DNA from: an uncultured Eubacteriales bacterium
Lineage (GTDB): Bacteria > Bacillota > Clostridia > Oscillospirales > Butyricicoccaceae
Direction: 5' to 3'
Length of the DNA: 64,000 nt
Assembly (NCBI GenBank): GCA_934395135.1
Contig: CAKRRK010000003.1
Location: forward strand, 1-64,000
The position numbers and the translations under genes are program-made. This document shows, piece by piece, positions 32,867 to 42,033 of the stretch. The notes under the pieces are model-generated. The model had not been told where the DNA came from and made no database searches. It was given only the letters and a program-made list of their open reading frames with translations. The stretch's first letter is position 1. Each line of letters starts with the position of its first letter.

Positions 32867-35337
32867 ATAATTTGTCTTTTTTTTATCCCGGCTGCCAGAC
32901 ACCTGCGCTGGATAACGTCACCTGCCGCGTTTTGAAAGGGGAGTTTGTTACCCTGTGCGGTTTATCCGGCAGTGGAAAATCCACCCTTCTGCGCCAGATA
33001 AAATGTTCCCTCGCCCCAGCCGGTCGGAGAATCGGGGAAATTTTAGTGGACGGAACGGCTGTGGAAGCGATGGATCAGAGGGAGCAAAGTAAAAAAATTG
33101 GGTTTATTCTGCAGCGGCCGGAAGAGCAGCTAGTTACCGATAAAGTATGGCATGAACTGGCATTCGGTATGGAAAATCTGGGATATGAATCTGAAGTGAT
33201 TCGACGGCGCACAGCGGAAATGGCAGCATTTTTTGGGATAGACAGCTGGTTTCACCGCGAGGTACGATATCTGTCCGGCGGCCAGAAACAACTGCTGAAT
33301 CTGGCGGCTGTTATGGTGCTGCAGCCGGATATTTTGCTTTTGGACGAACCGACAAGCCAGCTGGATCCCATTGCAGCCTCTCATTTTTTGCAGGCGCTGC
33401 GCCGAATCAATCGGGAGTTGGGGACGACCGTCTTGCTGAGCGAACATCGGCTGGAGGAGGCGTTTCCCTTATCCCATCGGATTTTGGTTCTGGAGAAAGG
33501 ACACGTTGCGGTAGCCGGCGCGCCAAAAGAGATTGGAGAACGGCTGTGGCGGCAAAAGCATCCAATGTTTGCAGCTATGCCGGCGTCGGTCCGCCTTTGG
33601 CTGCATCTGGACGGCAGCGGAACCTGTCCGATAACAGCGGGGGAAGGCCGACGCTGGTTTGCCGCATGGATGGAAAATCGGCAGACGGCTACCCTGCCGG
33701 AGGATCCCGTCCAGGATAGTACGGGCCAAAAACCGCTGCTTTTTTTGGATACGGTGCATTTTCGCTATCAAAAAGAGCAGGAGGATGTTTTAAGAGGAAT
33801 TTCTTTAAAGATTTATCCAGGTGAAATCTATGCCCTCCTTGGTGGAAACGGCGCAGGGAAAAGCACCGCACTTCAACTTATGGCGGGCGTATTGCAGGCT
33901 GGACGCGGAAGAGTCTCAAACGGCGGGGCGCCGAATGCGCATGCCGGCCGTGTGAAAGCAGCCTACCTGTCGCAGAATCCCCAGTGTGTATTTGTCAAAA
34001 AAACCGTGAGAGAGGATTTTCTGGAATCGCTGCCAGACCATCTGGACGAAACCGCACGGCAGAAAACGATGGAGTCTGTAGTGCGGCAGTGCGGCCTTTC
34101 CGGCCTGCTGGATCGTCATCCGTTTGACCTTTCCGGCGGAGAAATTCAGCGGGCAGCGTTGGCAAAACTGCTTCTTCGCGCGCCGCGGCTGCTGCTTTTG
34201 GACGAACCGACCAAAGGGATGGACACCGCCGGAAAACAGGAGATCGGACGGCTGCTTCTTGCGTTAAAAACGCAGGGGGTCACTATAGTGCTGGCAAGCC
34301 ATGACATTGAATTCTGCGCCTGTTTTGCCAGCCGGTGCGGGCTGCTGTTTGATGGTGTCCTGGCGGCTGAGGATACGCCCCGGCGTTTTTTCAGCGGCAA
34401 CCGTTTTTATACAACGGCCGTTCATCGGATGACGAAGGATGCGCTCCCGGAAGCGGTAACAGAACCGGATGTATTTCAGGCATTGGGACAGGAACCGCCG
34501 GTTATACCGGCGTTGTGTTTTCGGAAGGACCCGGATGTTTTTTCCGCCGGCGCCGGGGCGGAAGGGTGGCCGGATACAGCGCAGCAGGGAGAACAAGGAC
34601 TGCGCCGGGAAATCCATTCGGAAAAACAGGCGGAGGGAAACAGGGGCAGGCGTTTGCTGTCTGTCTTGGCGGTATGTGCCGTTGTGCTGGTTACCTTATT
34701 TTTGGGAAACCGTGTTTTTTCAGATCGGAAGCATTTGTTCATCTCTTTGCTGATTCTGCTGGAAATCACCGCCGCGATGTTTTTTCGCTTGGAAGGAAAG
34801 CGGCCAAAGGCAAGGGAACTTTTGCTTTTGGCTGCGCTGTGCGCGATTGGCGTTGCGGGAAGGGCGGCGTTTTTTATGCTGCCGCAGTTTAAACCGGTAG
34901 TTGCTCTTTGCATTTTGGCAGGCACAGCGTTTGGATGCGAGGCTGGTTTTTTGGTGGGAGCCGCTACAATGTTTTTGTCCAATATGTTTCTTGGCCAAGG
35001 ACCGTGGACGCCGTATCAAATGGCTGCGGCGGGGCTGATCGGTTTTTTGGCCGGACTGTTGTTTTTTAAAACGGAACCTGGAGAACAAAAGGTAGGAAAA
35101 CTCTGCGTATACGGCGGCGCGGCGACCATTTTTCTGTATGGCGGCATTATGAATTTTGCTTCCGCGGTGCTGGCCCTTGGAACGGTGACTGCGGGCACGG
35201 TTTTGCCGTATTACATCAGCGGGTTTCCTATGGATATAGTCCATGGTATCGCTACGGTTGTGTTTTTGCGGCTCGGGGCAAAGCCCATTTTGGAAAAGCT
35301 GGAGCGCGTGAAATTAAATTACACTACTTTTCGGTAA
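32848..35337 (+). CDS. EcfA-EcfA'-S component triple fusion (cobalamin ECF transporter)
   Basis: 829 residues from ATG 32848 (GGGAGGAAAG upstream, overlapping ecfT by 19 bases). ABC domain 1: GLSGSGKSTLL (~38), LSGGQKQLLNLA (~141), ILLLDEPTSQLD. ABC domain 2: LLGGNGAGKSTALQ (~331), LSGGEIQRAALAKLL (~428), LLLLDEPTKGMD. A ~90-residue linker leads to a membrane domain from ~600 with about six helices (LLSVLAVCAVVLVTLFLGN, FISLLILLEITAAMFF, VALCILAGTAFGCEAGFLVGA, AAAGLIGFLAGLLFF, LPYYISGFPMDIVHGIATVV). The membrane part is an ECF S component (MFLSNMFLGQGPWTPYQM resembles cobalamin-type S proteins). Fusing the S unit to both ATPases fixes stoichiometry and would stop sharing of this ECF module. 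Confidence 0.9.
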   Translation: MESIAINNLSFFYPGCQTPALDNVTCRVLKGEFVTLCGLSGSGKSTLLRQIKCSLAPAGRRIGEILVDGTAVEAMDQREQSKKIGFILQRPEEQLVTDKVWHELAFGMENLGYESEVIRRRTAEMAAFFGIDSWFHREVRYLSGGQKQLLNLAAVMVLQPDILLLDEPTSQLDPIAASHFLQALRRINRELGTTVLLSEHRLEEAFPLSHRILVLEKGHVAVAGAPKEIGERLWRQKHPMFAAMPASVRLWLHLDGSGTCPITAGEGRRWFAAWMENRQTATLPEDPVQDSTGQKPLLFLDTVHFRYQKEQEDVLRGISLKIYPGEIYALLGGNGAGKSTALQLMAGVLQAGRGRVSNGGAPNAHAGRVKAAYLSQNPQCVFVKKTVREDFLESLPDHLDETARQKTMESVVRQCGLSGLLDRHPFDLSGGEIQRAALAKLLLRAPRLLLLDEPTKGMDTAGKQEIGRLLLALKTQGVTIVLASHDIEFCACFASRCGLLFDGVLAAEDTPRRFFSGNRFYTTAVHRMTKDALPEAVTEPDVFQALGQEPPVIPALCFRKDPDVFSAGAGAEGWPDTAQQGEQGLRREIHSEKQAEGNRGRRLLSVLAVCAVVLVTLFLGNRVFSDRKHLFISLLILLEITAAMFFRLEGKRPKARELLLLAALCAIGVAGRAAFFMLPQFKPVVALCILAGTAFGCEAGFLVGAATMFLSNMFLGQGPWTPYQMAAAGLIGFLAGLLFFKTEPGEQKVGKLCVYGGAATIFLYGGIMNFASAVLALGTVTAGTVLPYYISGFPMDIVHGIATVVFLRLGAKPILEKLERVKLNYTTFR

Positions 35338-35378
35338 AACATCCGCTGCAGATCCGGTTGTTTTACCTGTGCATAGTG

Positions 35379-35407
35379 TTGCAAAAAGGTATAAAATGCG
35401 GTATAGT
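35379..35407 (+). promoter_or_regulatory. Promoter of the cardiolipin synthase gene
   Basis: TTGCAA (35379-35384), 17 bases, TATAGT (35402-35407). A GGTAAAAC/GTTTTACC hairpin just before it may end the cobalamin operon. Confidence 0.65.
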
Positions 35408-35467
35408 AGGGATATCCTTTTGGTTTGCCGGACAGAGAAACAAAAAAGGACGGGAGGCGCCCTGCAA

Positions 35468-37057
35468 ATGGAGAAGAAGCCAATCAGAAAAGCTATATCT
35501 CGAACGATACCGTATCTGGAAAAAGGAAAGCGGGGCGTGTTCCGCCTTGTGTTCGGCCGGACGGGTATTGTCTGCGGGATGATTTTTTTACAAGTCCTTT
35601 TGATGTATTTTGTTTATAAAAATTTTGTTTCTCACATCACCTATTTGTACAGCGGTTATATGGCCATAGCGGTCGCTATTGTGGTTTATATTGTAAACCG
35701 GCCGGACAATCCCACTCTGAAGCTTTCATGGTGCATCCTCATTTTGGTGTTTCCGTTTCTGGGAAGTTTTTTGTACATTATGGTGAAGCTGCAGATCGGG
35801 CACCGGGTCATAGACCGAAAACTCACAAACCAGATCGAATTATCCAGGCCCTATGCGGTTTCAGAATATCATACGGAAATCCGGCTTTCCCTGGAAGATG
35901 CGGGCGTATCCAATCTTGCCCAGTATGTGGAGGATTTTGGTCCTTACCCCATTTACCGAAACAACGCCGTCCAATATTTGCCCTCCGGCGATGCATTGTT
36001 TGAGGAGTTGATGATACGCCTGCGGCGTGCGCGGCATTTTGTTTTTCTGGAGTATTTTATTATTGCAGAAGGATATATGTGGGATACCATTCTGGCGCTG
36101 TTAACCAAAAAAGTCAAAGAAGGCGTGGAAGTATATCTGTTGTATGACGGGACATGCAGCATTGGCACACTTCCTCCGGGCTACGCCAAGAAAATGGAAC
36201 GGCTGGGAATAAAATGCAAGGTCTTTTCACCGGTATATCCATTGGTTTCCACACATTATAACAACCGGGACCACCGGAAAATTCTGGTGATTGACGGACA
36301 TACGGCGTTTACCGGCGGGATTAATCTTGCGGATGAGTATATGAATGTAAAGAAGCGTTTTGGTCACTGGAAAGACACTGCCGTTATGATTCAGGGACCA
36401 GCCGTGAGAAGCTTTTCCCTGATGTTTTTGCAGATATGGAATACTACGGATCCGGTGCTTCGGTACAAGACGTATCTGGATGTGCCGGTGCCGGAGTTTT
36501 TATACGAGAACGGATATGTCATGCCGTATGCCGACAGTCCCTTGGATGCAGAACAGATTGGCAAAATGGTATATCTTGATATGATCAATCGTGCCAAGCG
36601 GTATGTGCACATTACAACGCCGTACCTGATACTGGACCATGAAATGGTGACGGCTCTAACGTATGCCGCCAAGCGCGGCGTAGAAGTTGCCATTGTTATG
36701 CCGCATATTCCGGATAAAAAACCGGTTTTTGCGCTGAGCAAAACCCACTATCCGGAACTGCTTGCCGCTGGCGTTCGGATTTTTGAATACACGCCCGGGT
36801 TTATTCATGCAAAAATGGTGGTTTGCGATGATTTGGAAGCCGTGATAGGTTCCATTAATTTTGATTACCGCAGCTTGTATCTGAGTTTTGAATGCGCGGC
36901 CTATTTGTATAAATGCGATGCCATTGCACAGATGGAGAAAGACATACAGGAGATCCTGTGCAAAAGTCACCAGATCACCCGGCGGGATTGGGAACGGGAA
37001 AAGAAATTCACGAAATTTGCCGGCAGCCTTATGAAGCTTTTGGCGCCCTTAATGTAA
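35468..37057 (+). CDS. cls: Cardiolipin synthase (phospholipase D family)
   Basis: 529 residues from ATG 35468 (GGGAGG upstream). Two N-terminal membrane helices (RTGIVCGMIFLQVLLMYFVY; YSGYMAIAVAIVVYIVNRP) plus LSWCILILVFPFLGSFLYIMV, then two PLD catalytic HKD motifs. The first is in NNRDHRKILVIDGHTAFTGG with HRKILVID; the second is in FIHAKMVVCDDLEAVIGSIN with HAKMVVCD. It joins two phosphatidylglycerols into cardiolipin at the inner membrane face. Monocistronic, with its own promoter and a strong terminator. Confidence 0.94.
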   Translation: MEKKPIRKAISRTIPYLEKGKRGVFRLVFGRTGIVCGMIFLQVLLMYFVYKNFVSHITYLYSGYMAIAVAIVVYIVNRPDNPTLKLSWCILILVFPFLGSFLYIMVKLQIGHRVIDRKLTNQIELSRPYAVSEYHTEIRLSLEDAGVSNLAQYVEDFGPYPIYRNNAVQYLPSGDALFEELMIRLRRARHFVFLEYFIIAEGYMWDTILALLTKKVKEGVEVYLLYDGTCSIGTLPPGYAKKMERLGIKCKVFSPVYPLVSTHYNNRDHRKILVIDGHTAFTGGINLADEYMNVKKRFGHWKDTAVMIQGPAVRSFSLMFLQIWNTTDPVLRYKTYLDVPVPEFLYENGYVMPYADSPLDAEQIGKMVYLDMINRAKRYVHITTPYLILDHEMVTALTYAAKRGVEVAIVMPHIPDKKPVFALSKTHYPELLAAGVRIFEYTPGFIHAKMVVCDDLEAVIGSINFDYRSLYLSFECAAYLYKCDAIAQMEKDIQEILCKSHQITRRDWEREKKFTKFAGSLMKLLAPLM

Positions 37058-37082
37058 AAAGAAACTGCATATAATAACGGCA

Positions 37083-37121
37083 AATCGCCGCGGACATATA
37101 TTCCGCGGCGATTCATTTTTT
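37083..37121 (+). terminator. Terminator of cls
   Basis: AATCGCCGCGGA / TCCGCGGCGATT 12-bp stem followed by a T-rich tail. Confidence 0.92.
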
Positions 37122-37397
37122 CAGCGGCTGCCAGAGGTTAGGATGCCCAAAAAAGCGATAAAAACGGGACATGCCTGGGAAATCGGGAAAAAGAATAAAA
37201 GCTGTGGACATGCGGGAGGATAGTGTGATACACTAAAACCATAGGGTGACGGAAATTGTCGGATTATGGGTGACAAAAGAGATTTTTACTATGGGCGGAA
37301 AGTCTGCAGGCGGCAGGACACCTCACAAAATCTGGGAAAAGGAATCGGGTTTTAGGTAGAACAGCAGAAAATTTTAGTTTGGGGGAAGCATAACAGA
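37122..37397. other. Intergenic region before the sigma-fusion gene
   Basis: No gene seen. AGTGT-gat-ACACT (37222-37234) is a small palindrome near a weak TGGACA/TGATAC promoter-like pair. TTTGGGGG precedes the next start. Confidence 0.35.
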
Positions 37398-38969
37398 ATG
37401 GATAAAACAGAAATTCCGGCGCTTGTCAGAAAAGCGCAGCGCAATGATGCGGCGGCGCTGCAGGAACTGTTGATACGGGTGCAGGAGCCGGCTTATTATA
37501 TTAGTTTTCGGTTGCTGAACAACCAAGACGCCGCACTTGCGGTAACGCAGTCTGTTTTGACGGGGATGTTTGGGAACATTGATACCATCCGGAAACCGGA
37601 AGATTTTTTTCGGTGGATTAAAATCGCCATAGGGGAGCAGTGCAAAAAGACACTGGAAGCCAAACATGGTATGCATTTGTATGATGAAGTACAAAAAACG
37701 GAAGACAGCGGCGAAGCATTTAAAGCGGTAAAGCAGAAGATTCCGGACGAATCTGTTTCTGGTTCTGATGTGCAAACGTTTGTGTTGCAAGAGGTTTGCG
37801 CATTGCCGGCTGCTCAGCGTATGTGCGTTGTATTGTATTATTATGGACTGATGACGCCGTTTGACATCGCGGGCGCTTTGCATATTTCGGAAAAGGCAGT
37901 GAAAAATGTGTTGCAAACTGCGCTTGTCCGGCTGCACAGGACAATTACCGCACAGGACGGCTGGCCGGCAGCGTGCGGCAGTACGTCTCCGCTGGAGTTT
38001 TTAACTTATAGCTTTCATCGGGATGCGCAGACGGTCTCGCTGACGCCGGCGCAGAAGGTAAAAATTGCAGCGGCGGCAGAGCAGGCTGCTGTTTCGGCAC
38101 TTTCCGCAAAAATAGATTCGGAGGAAGAAATCCAGGAGCAGCTGGAGGAAGAAGTGGCGGCGTTCAGCGCGGCGTTGCAGAAAGCGCCGGAATCGCTTCC
38201 AAAACAGAAAGAATGCCTGGAGGATGGCATGCCGGCGGAAGAACCAGCTTCACAGGACATAAAACGTCGGACAAAAACAAAGAAAGGGATTTTAGTCGCG
38301 GCGATTCTTCTTGCCGCCGCCGCGGTTATAGCGGCGGCTTGGATGTTGCTCAGAAGTCCTGCAGGAGCGCTTACGGCCAAACCGATAGAAGATTATTCGT
38401 TTGCGGCGTATACCTTGGAGAGCGTGGAGGATCTGGTGGATCCGTCCATCCAGTATCAATCCGTTGCAGAATTTGCGGCGGCATTTTGCGAGGCCTATCC
38501 CACCTATGAGGAATATTTTGACGTCATCTGCAGTCTTTGTACCGGCGGGGTGAAAATTAATACAGAGTATGCCGACAAAGAAGCCCAGATAGTGGATGTG
38601 GAGACATTTCGCAGCCGGTATACCAAAGGTGCTTATCTGCTTTATACGGAGTTTGGTACCATCTCTTCCAGTGGGGTTGCAACCTTTTCGCGGGAAATTG
38701 TGTTGGAAACCAAGCCGGAAGATTGGGCGTTTTCGGATGACGAATATATAGCGCGGCAGGTGATTGGATTTTTCAGCGATCTCTTGGGCCGAAAGTTGTC
38801 CCTTCAGGAAGCAGCGTTGCTGATGGGTGTGGTCAGAGACGAAGAAGGGACAGGATTTTTGTTCCAATTTCTTTACGAACGGCATGCGGAACGATGGGCT
38901 CCTCCTATTTATTATACGGCAAACAACAATGCAATCAGTTTCCATATGGCATTTGGTGACGATGAATAG
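37398..38969 (+). CDS. ECF sigma-like domain fused to a membrane-anchored C-terminal domain
   Basis: 523 residues. N-terminal ~185: MDKTEIPALVRKAQRNDAAALQELLIRVQEPAYYISFRLLNNQDAA resembles sigma region 2 (parts NDAAALQELL, and KPEDFFRWIKIAI). LPAAQRMCVVLYYYGLMTPFDIAGALHISEKAVKNVLQTALVRLHR is a sigma region 4 helix-turn-helix (LPAAQRMCVVLYYYG, SEKAVKNVLQTALVRL). A charged linker leads to one membrane helix at ~300 (GILVAAILLAAAAVIAAAWML) and then a ~200-residue outside domain of unknown fold. The layout sigma-TM-extracytoplasmic domain suggests a self-contained sensor in which the sigma part is held at the membrane. No separate anti-sigma gene lies beside it. Confidence 0.78.
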   Translation: MDKTEIPALVRKAQRNDAAALQELLIRVQEPAYYISFRLLNNQDAALAVTQSVLTGMFGNIDTIRKPEDFFRWIKIAIGEQCKKTLEAKHGMHLYDEVQKTEDSGEAFKAVKQKIPDESVSGSDVQTFVLQEVCALPAAQRMCVVLYYYGLMTPFDIAGALHISEKAVKNVLQTALVRLHRTITAQDGWPAACGSTSPLEFLTYSFHRDAQTVSLTPAQKVKIAAAAEQAAVSALSAKIDSEEEIQEQLEEEVAAFSAALQKAPESLPKQKECLEDGMPAEEPASQDIKRRTKTKKGILVAAILLAAAAVIAAAWMLLRSPAGALTAKPIEDYSFAAYTLESVEDLVDPSIQYQSVAEFAAAFCEAYPTYEEYFDVICSLCTGGVKINTEYADKEAQIVDVETFRSRYTKGAYLLYTEFGTISSSGVATFSREIVLETKPEDWAFSDDEYIARQVIGFFSDLLGRKLSLQEAALLMGVVRDEEGTGFLFQFLYERHAERWAPPIYYTANNNAISFHMAFGDDE

Positions 38970-38975
38970 CGGAAA

Positions 38976-39006
38976 ACACAGGGCGGAAAAAGATTCCGCC
39001 CTGTGT
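38976..39006 (+). terminator. Hairpin after the sigma-fusion gene
   Basis: ACACAGGGCGGAA / TTCCGCCCTGTGT perfect 13-bp stem, loop AAAGA; no T-tract. Confidence 0.65.
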
Positions 39007-39143
39007 CATACAAGGGTGAAAAAGATACTGGAATATCTGCGCTTTCGGAAACGCAGACTATAGCAGGGAATCATTGTACAGCCGGAAGGAAGAAGCGGAA
39101 TATTCTTCCACCCATAGCATAGGATCAGAATAGGAGACAATAT

Positions 39144-40481
39144 ATGAGCGTATATCACGAATATCGCAGCAAGCTGCACACGCCGGAGGAAGCGGTGCAG
39201 ATCGTTCGGAGCGGCGACTGGGTGGACTATACCACCACGCTTGGCATGCCGGTGCTGCTGGATCAGGCGCTGGCAAAGCGGCGGGAGGAACTGCGGGATG
39301 TAAAAATCCGGGGCAATCTGATTTTTGGCCCCATTGAAACAGTGGAATGCGACAGCACAAAGGAGCATTTTATCTATAATACCTGGCACTGTTCGCCGTA
39401 TGAACGCAAGCTTTGTGACCAGGGATTGTGCTATTACATCCCAATGATTTTTCGGAATCTTGCATCGTATTACCGGGAGTATCTGACGGTCAATGTGGCA
39501 ATGATGTCCGTTGCGCCAATGGACCGGCATGGGTATTTTAACCTCTCCACCTCCACCGGCGTTGCGAAGGCGATTTTAGACAAAGCGGATTTTGTTGTGT
39601 TGGAAGTCAATGAAAATCTGCCTGTTGTATACGGCGGACTGGAAGAATGCATTCATATTTCCGAGGTGGATATGGTGGTAGAAGGCGACCACGCGCCTCT
39701 GCCCACCGTACCTCCGGCAGAGATTACGGAAATTGACCGGAGGATTGCAAGCCATATCCTGCCGTTTGTAGAGGATGGGGCAACCATTCAGCTGGGGATT
39801 GGCGGCATGCCCGACGTGATGGGAAAACTGATTGCGGAATCCGATCGAAAGGATTTAGGGATGCATACGGAACTGTGCTCCGATGCCTATGTGGATTTGT
39901 TTCGCAGCGGAAAACTAACCAATCAGCGAAAAACATATTGCAGAGGCAAAGGCGTGTTTGGCATTGCATTTGGCTCTGCGGAGCTGTACGACTGGATTGA
40001 TGAAAATCCAGGGTTGCTGGCTCTTCCTCTGGAAATTGTAAATTCTTCGGAAGTGATCCGCCATATTGATCATATGGTGTCCATCTGCAATTGTATTTCT
40101 GCGGACTTGTATGGACAGGTATGTGCGGAAAGCGCAGGGACGCGGCAGATCAGCGGCACCGGCGGACAGCTGGATTTTTTGACTGGAGCGGCGCGATCGA
40201 AAGGGGGAAAAGCGTTTTTGTGTATGACGTCAACTTATACGGACAAAACGGGCGGGGTGAAGTCCCGTATTGTGCCTACATTTTCTGGAGATATTGTCAC
40301 ATCGCCAAGAAGCCAGGTTTATTATATGGCAACAGAGTATGGTGTTGTGAACCTGGCGGGCTGCACCACTTGGGAACGGGCGGAAAAACTGATTTCCATT
40401 GCCCATCCCGCGTTCCGGGAAACGCTGATTCAGGCGGCGGAACGGCAGAAAATCTGGCGCAGATCCAACAAAATTTTATAA
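39144..40481 (+). CDS. Acetyl-CoA hydrolase/transferase family CoA-transferase (butyryl-CoA:acetate type)
   Basis: 445 residues. Class I-like CoA-transferase motifs: VRSGDWVDYTTTLGMPVLLDQALAKR, read as SGDWVDY and LDQALAKR; LQLGIGGMP-type QLGIGGMPDVMGKLIAESD; DLYGQVCAESAGTRQISGTG with the catalytic Glu in AESAG; GGQLDFLTGAARSKGGKAFL; and the terminal STWxRAEKLISIAHPxFR-like WERAEKLISIAHPAFRE. This matches butyryl-CoA:acetate and 4-hydroxybutyrate CoA-transferases. A role in butyrate formation is plausible but the acyl substrate cannot be fixed by eye. The next gene is under a separate TPP-controlled promoter. Confidence 0.88.
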   Translation: MSVYHEYRSKLHTPEEAVQIVRSGDWVDYTTTLGMPVLLDQALAKRREELRDVKIRGNLIFGPIETVECDSTKEHFIYNTWHCSPYERKLCDQGLCYYIPMIFRNLASYYREYLTVNVAMMSVAPMDRHGYFNLSTSTGVAKAILDKADFVVLEVNENLPVVYGGLEECIHISEVDMVVEGDHAPLPTVPPAEITEIDRRIASHILPFVEDGATIQLGIGGMPDVMGKLIAESDRKDLGMHTELCSDAYVDLFRSGKLTNQRKTYCRGKGVFGIAFGSAELYDWIDENPGLLALPLEIVNSSEVIRHIDHMVSICNCISADLYGQVCAESAGTRQISGTGGQLDFLTGAARSKGGKAFLCMTSTYTDKTGGVKSRIVPTFSGDIVTSPRSQVYYMATEYGVVNLAGCTTWERAEKLISIAHPAFRETLIQAAERQKIWRRSNKIL

Positions 40482-40487
40482 GAATTC

Positions 40488-40515
40488 TTTACAAAAGGAA
40501 AATTTATGCTATAAT
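40488..40515 (+). promoter_or_regulatory. Promoter of the thi operon
   Basis: TTTACA (40488-40493), 16 bases, TATAAT (40510-40515), about 45 bases before the TPP aptamer. Confidence 0.8.
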
Positions 40516-40544
40516 GAGCCTATATTCGGTGGGGTTTCCATCGG

Positions 40545-40692
40545 GGACAATTGCAGATTGCGCAGGGGAGTCGGTTTACGCCGTCTGAGAGGAAGTGCTC
40601 AAACTTCGACCCTTATACCTGATGTGGATAATGCCAACGAAGGGAGTTTAAAGCGGTACAAGGAAGGTATACAAATCGGTATACCTTTATTT
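40545..40692 (+). promoter_or_regulatory. TPP riboswitch with terminator
   Basis: THI-box pieces in order: CAGGGGAGTCGG (40563-40574), CCGTCTGAGAGG (40581-40592), CGACCCTTATACCTGATGTG (40608-40626) and GGATAATGCCAACGAAGGGA, split at 40626-40645. Downstream, AAGGTATAC (40664-40672) and GTATACCTT (40679-40687) form a stem followed by a T-tract, an intrinsic terminator that TPP binding should favour. It controls thiC and the genes after it. Confidence 0.95.
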
Positions 40693-40713
40693 TTTTGCAG
40701 AAAGGACAAAACT

Positions 40714-42021
40714 ATGCAGTATACGACACAAATGGACGCGGCCAGAAAGGGGATTTTCACCAGGGAAATGGAGATCGTTTCCAACAAAGAGCGAATCGGA
40801 CGGGAACGCCTGATGGCGCTGATGGCAGAAGGCAAGGTGATCATTCCTTGCAACAAGCGGCATACATGCATTGCGCCAAACGGTCTTGGTTCTATGCTCC
40901 AAACCAAAATCAATGTAAATCTTGGCACGTCCCGGGACTGGACAGATCTGGATATGGAACTTGACAAAGTACACAGCGCGGTGGCAATGGGAGCCGAGGC
41001 AATTATGGACTTGAGTTCCTTTGGCGATACCCGCACGTTCCGCAGAAAGCTGACCGAGACATGTCCCGCTATGATTGGCACGGTCCCCATTTACGACGCT
41101 GTGGTTTACTACCATAAAGCGCTGATGACCATTACCTCAGAGGAATGGATTGATATTGTACGGATGCATGCAGAAGACGGCGTGGATTTTATGACCATCC
41201 ACTGCGGCATTAACCGGGAAACTGCCAAAAAATTCAAGCAAAATAAACGGCTGATGAACATCGTATCAAGAGGCGGCTCTATTATCTTTGCATGGATGGA
41301 AATGACGGGAAAAGAAAATCCATTTTATGAACATTATGATGAAATTCTGGATATTTGCAGAGAATATGACGTTACCTTAAGTCTGGGAGACGCCTGCCGT
41401 CCCGGCTGTCTTGCGGATGCTACCGATGCTTCCCAGATTGAAGAGTTAATCACGTTGGGCGAGCTTACAAAGCGGGCTTGGGAAAAGGATGTACAGGTTA
41501 TGATCGAAGGCCCCGGCCATATGCCCATCCAGCAGATTGCCGCGAATATGGAAATTCAGAAAACCCTTTGCTATGGAGCTCCGTTTTATGTGTTAGGCCC
41601 TATTGTAACGGATGTGGCTCCGGGATATGATCATATTACCTCCGCCATCGGCGGCGCGCTGGCGGCATCCAGCGGCGCGTCGTTTCTTTGCTATGTGACG
41701 CCGGCGGAACACCTGCGGCTGCCGGATGTGGCCGATGTAAAAGAAGGCATCATCGCGGCCAGAATCGCAGCGCATGCCGCAGATATTGCAAAGGGTGTGC
41801 CGGGAGCTATGGAATGGGATTTTGCCATGAGCACCGCCAGAAAAAAACTGGATTGGGAAACTATGTTTTCCCTTGCCATAGATCCGGAAAAAGCCAAGCG
41901 TTACCGGGAAGAGGCAAAGCCGGAAAAGGAAGACACCTGTTCTATGTGCGGCAATTTCTGCGCAGTAAAAAATATGAACCGGATTTTAGACGGAGAGATT
42001 GTCAGCATTTTTGACGAATAA
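40714..42021 (+). CDS. thiC: Phosphomethylpyrimidine synthase
   Basis: 435 residues from ATG 40714 (AGAAAGGAC); any start within the riboswitch is excluded. It turns aminoimidazole ribotide into HMP-P with SAM and a 4Fe-4S cluster. Visible: MGAEAIMDLSSFGDTR, DGVDFMTIHCGINRETA, SIIFAWMEMTGKENPFYEHYD, DACRPGCLADATDASQI and EGPGHMPIQQIAANMEIQK. The C-terminal cluster is CSMCGNFC (C-x2-C-x3-C) rather than the C-x2-C-x4-C of E. coli ThiC. First gene of thiCMED. Confidence 0.97.
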   Translation: MQYTTQMDAARKGIFTREMEIVSNKERIGRERLMALMAEGKVIIPCNKRHTCIAPNGLGSMLQTKINVNLGTSRDWTDLDMELDKVHSAVAMGAEAIMDLSSFGDTRTFRRKLTETCPAMIGTVPIYDAVVYYHKALMTITSEEWIDIVRMHAEDGVDFMTIHCGINRETAKKFKQNKRLMNIVSRGGSIIFAWMEMTGKENPFYEHYDEILDICREYDVTLSLGDACRPGCLADATDASQIEELITLGELTKRAWEKDVQVMIEGPGHMPIQQIAANMEIQKTLCYGAPFYVLGPIVTDVAPGYDHITSAIGGALAASSGASFLCYVTPAEHLRLPDVADVKEGIIAARIAAHAADIAKGVPGAMEWDFAMSTARKKLDWETMFSLAIDPEKAKRYREEAKPEKEDTCSMCGNFCAVKNMNRILDGEIVSIFDE

Positions 42022-42033
42022 GGAGGAACCATT

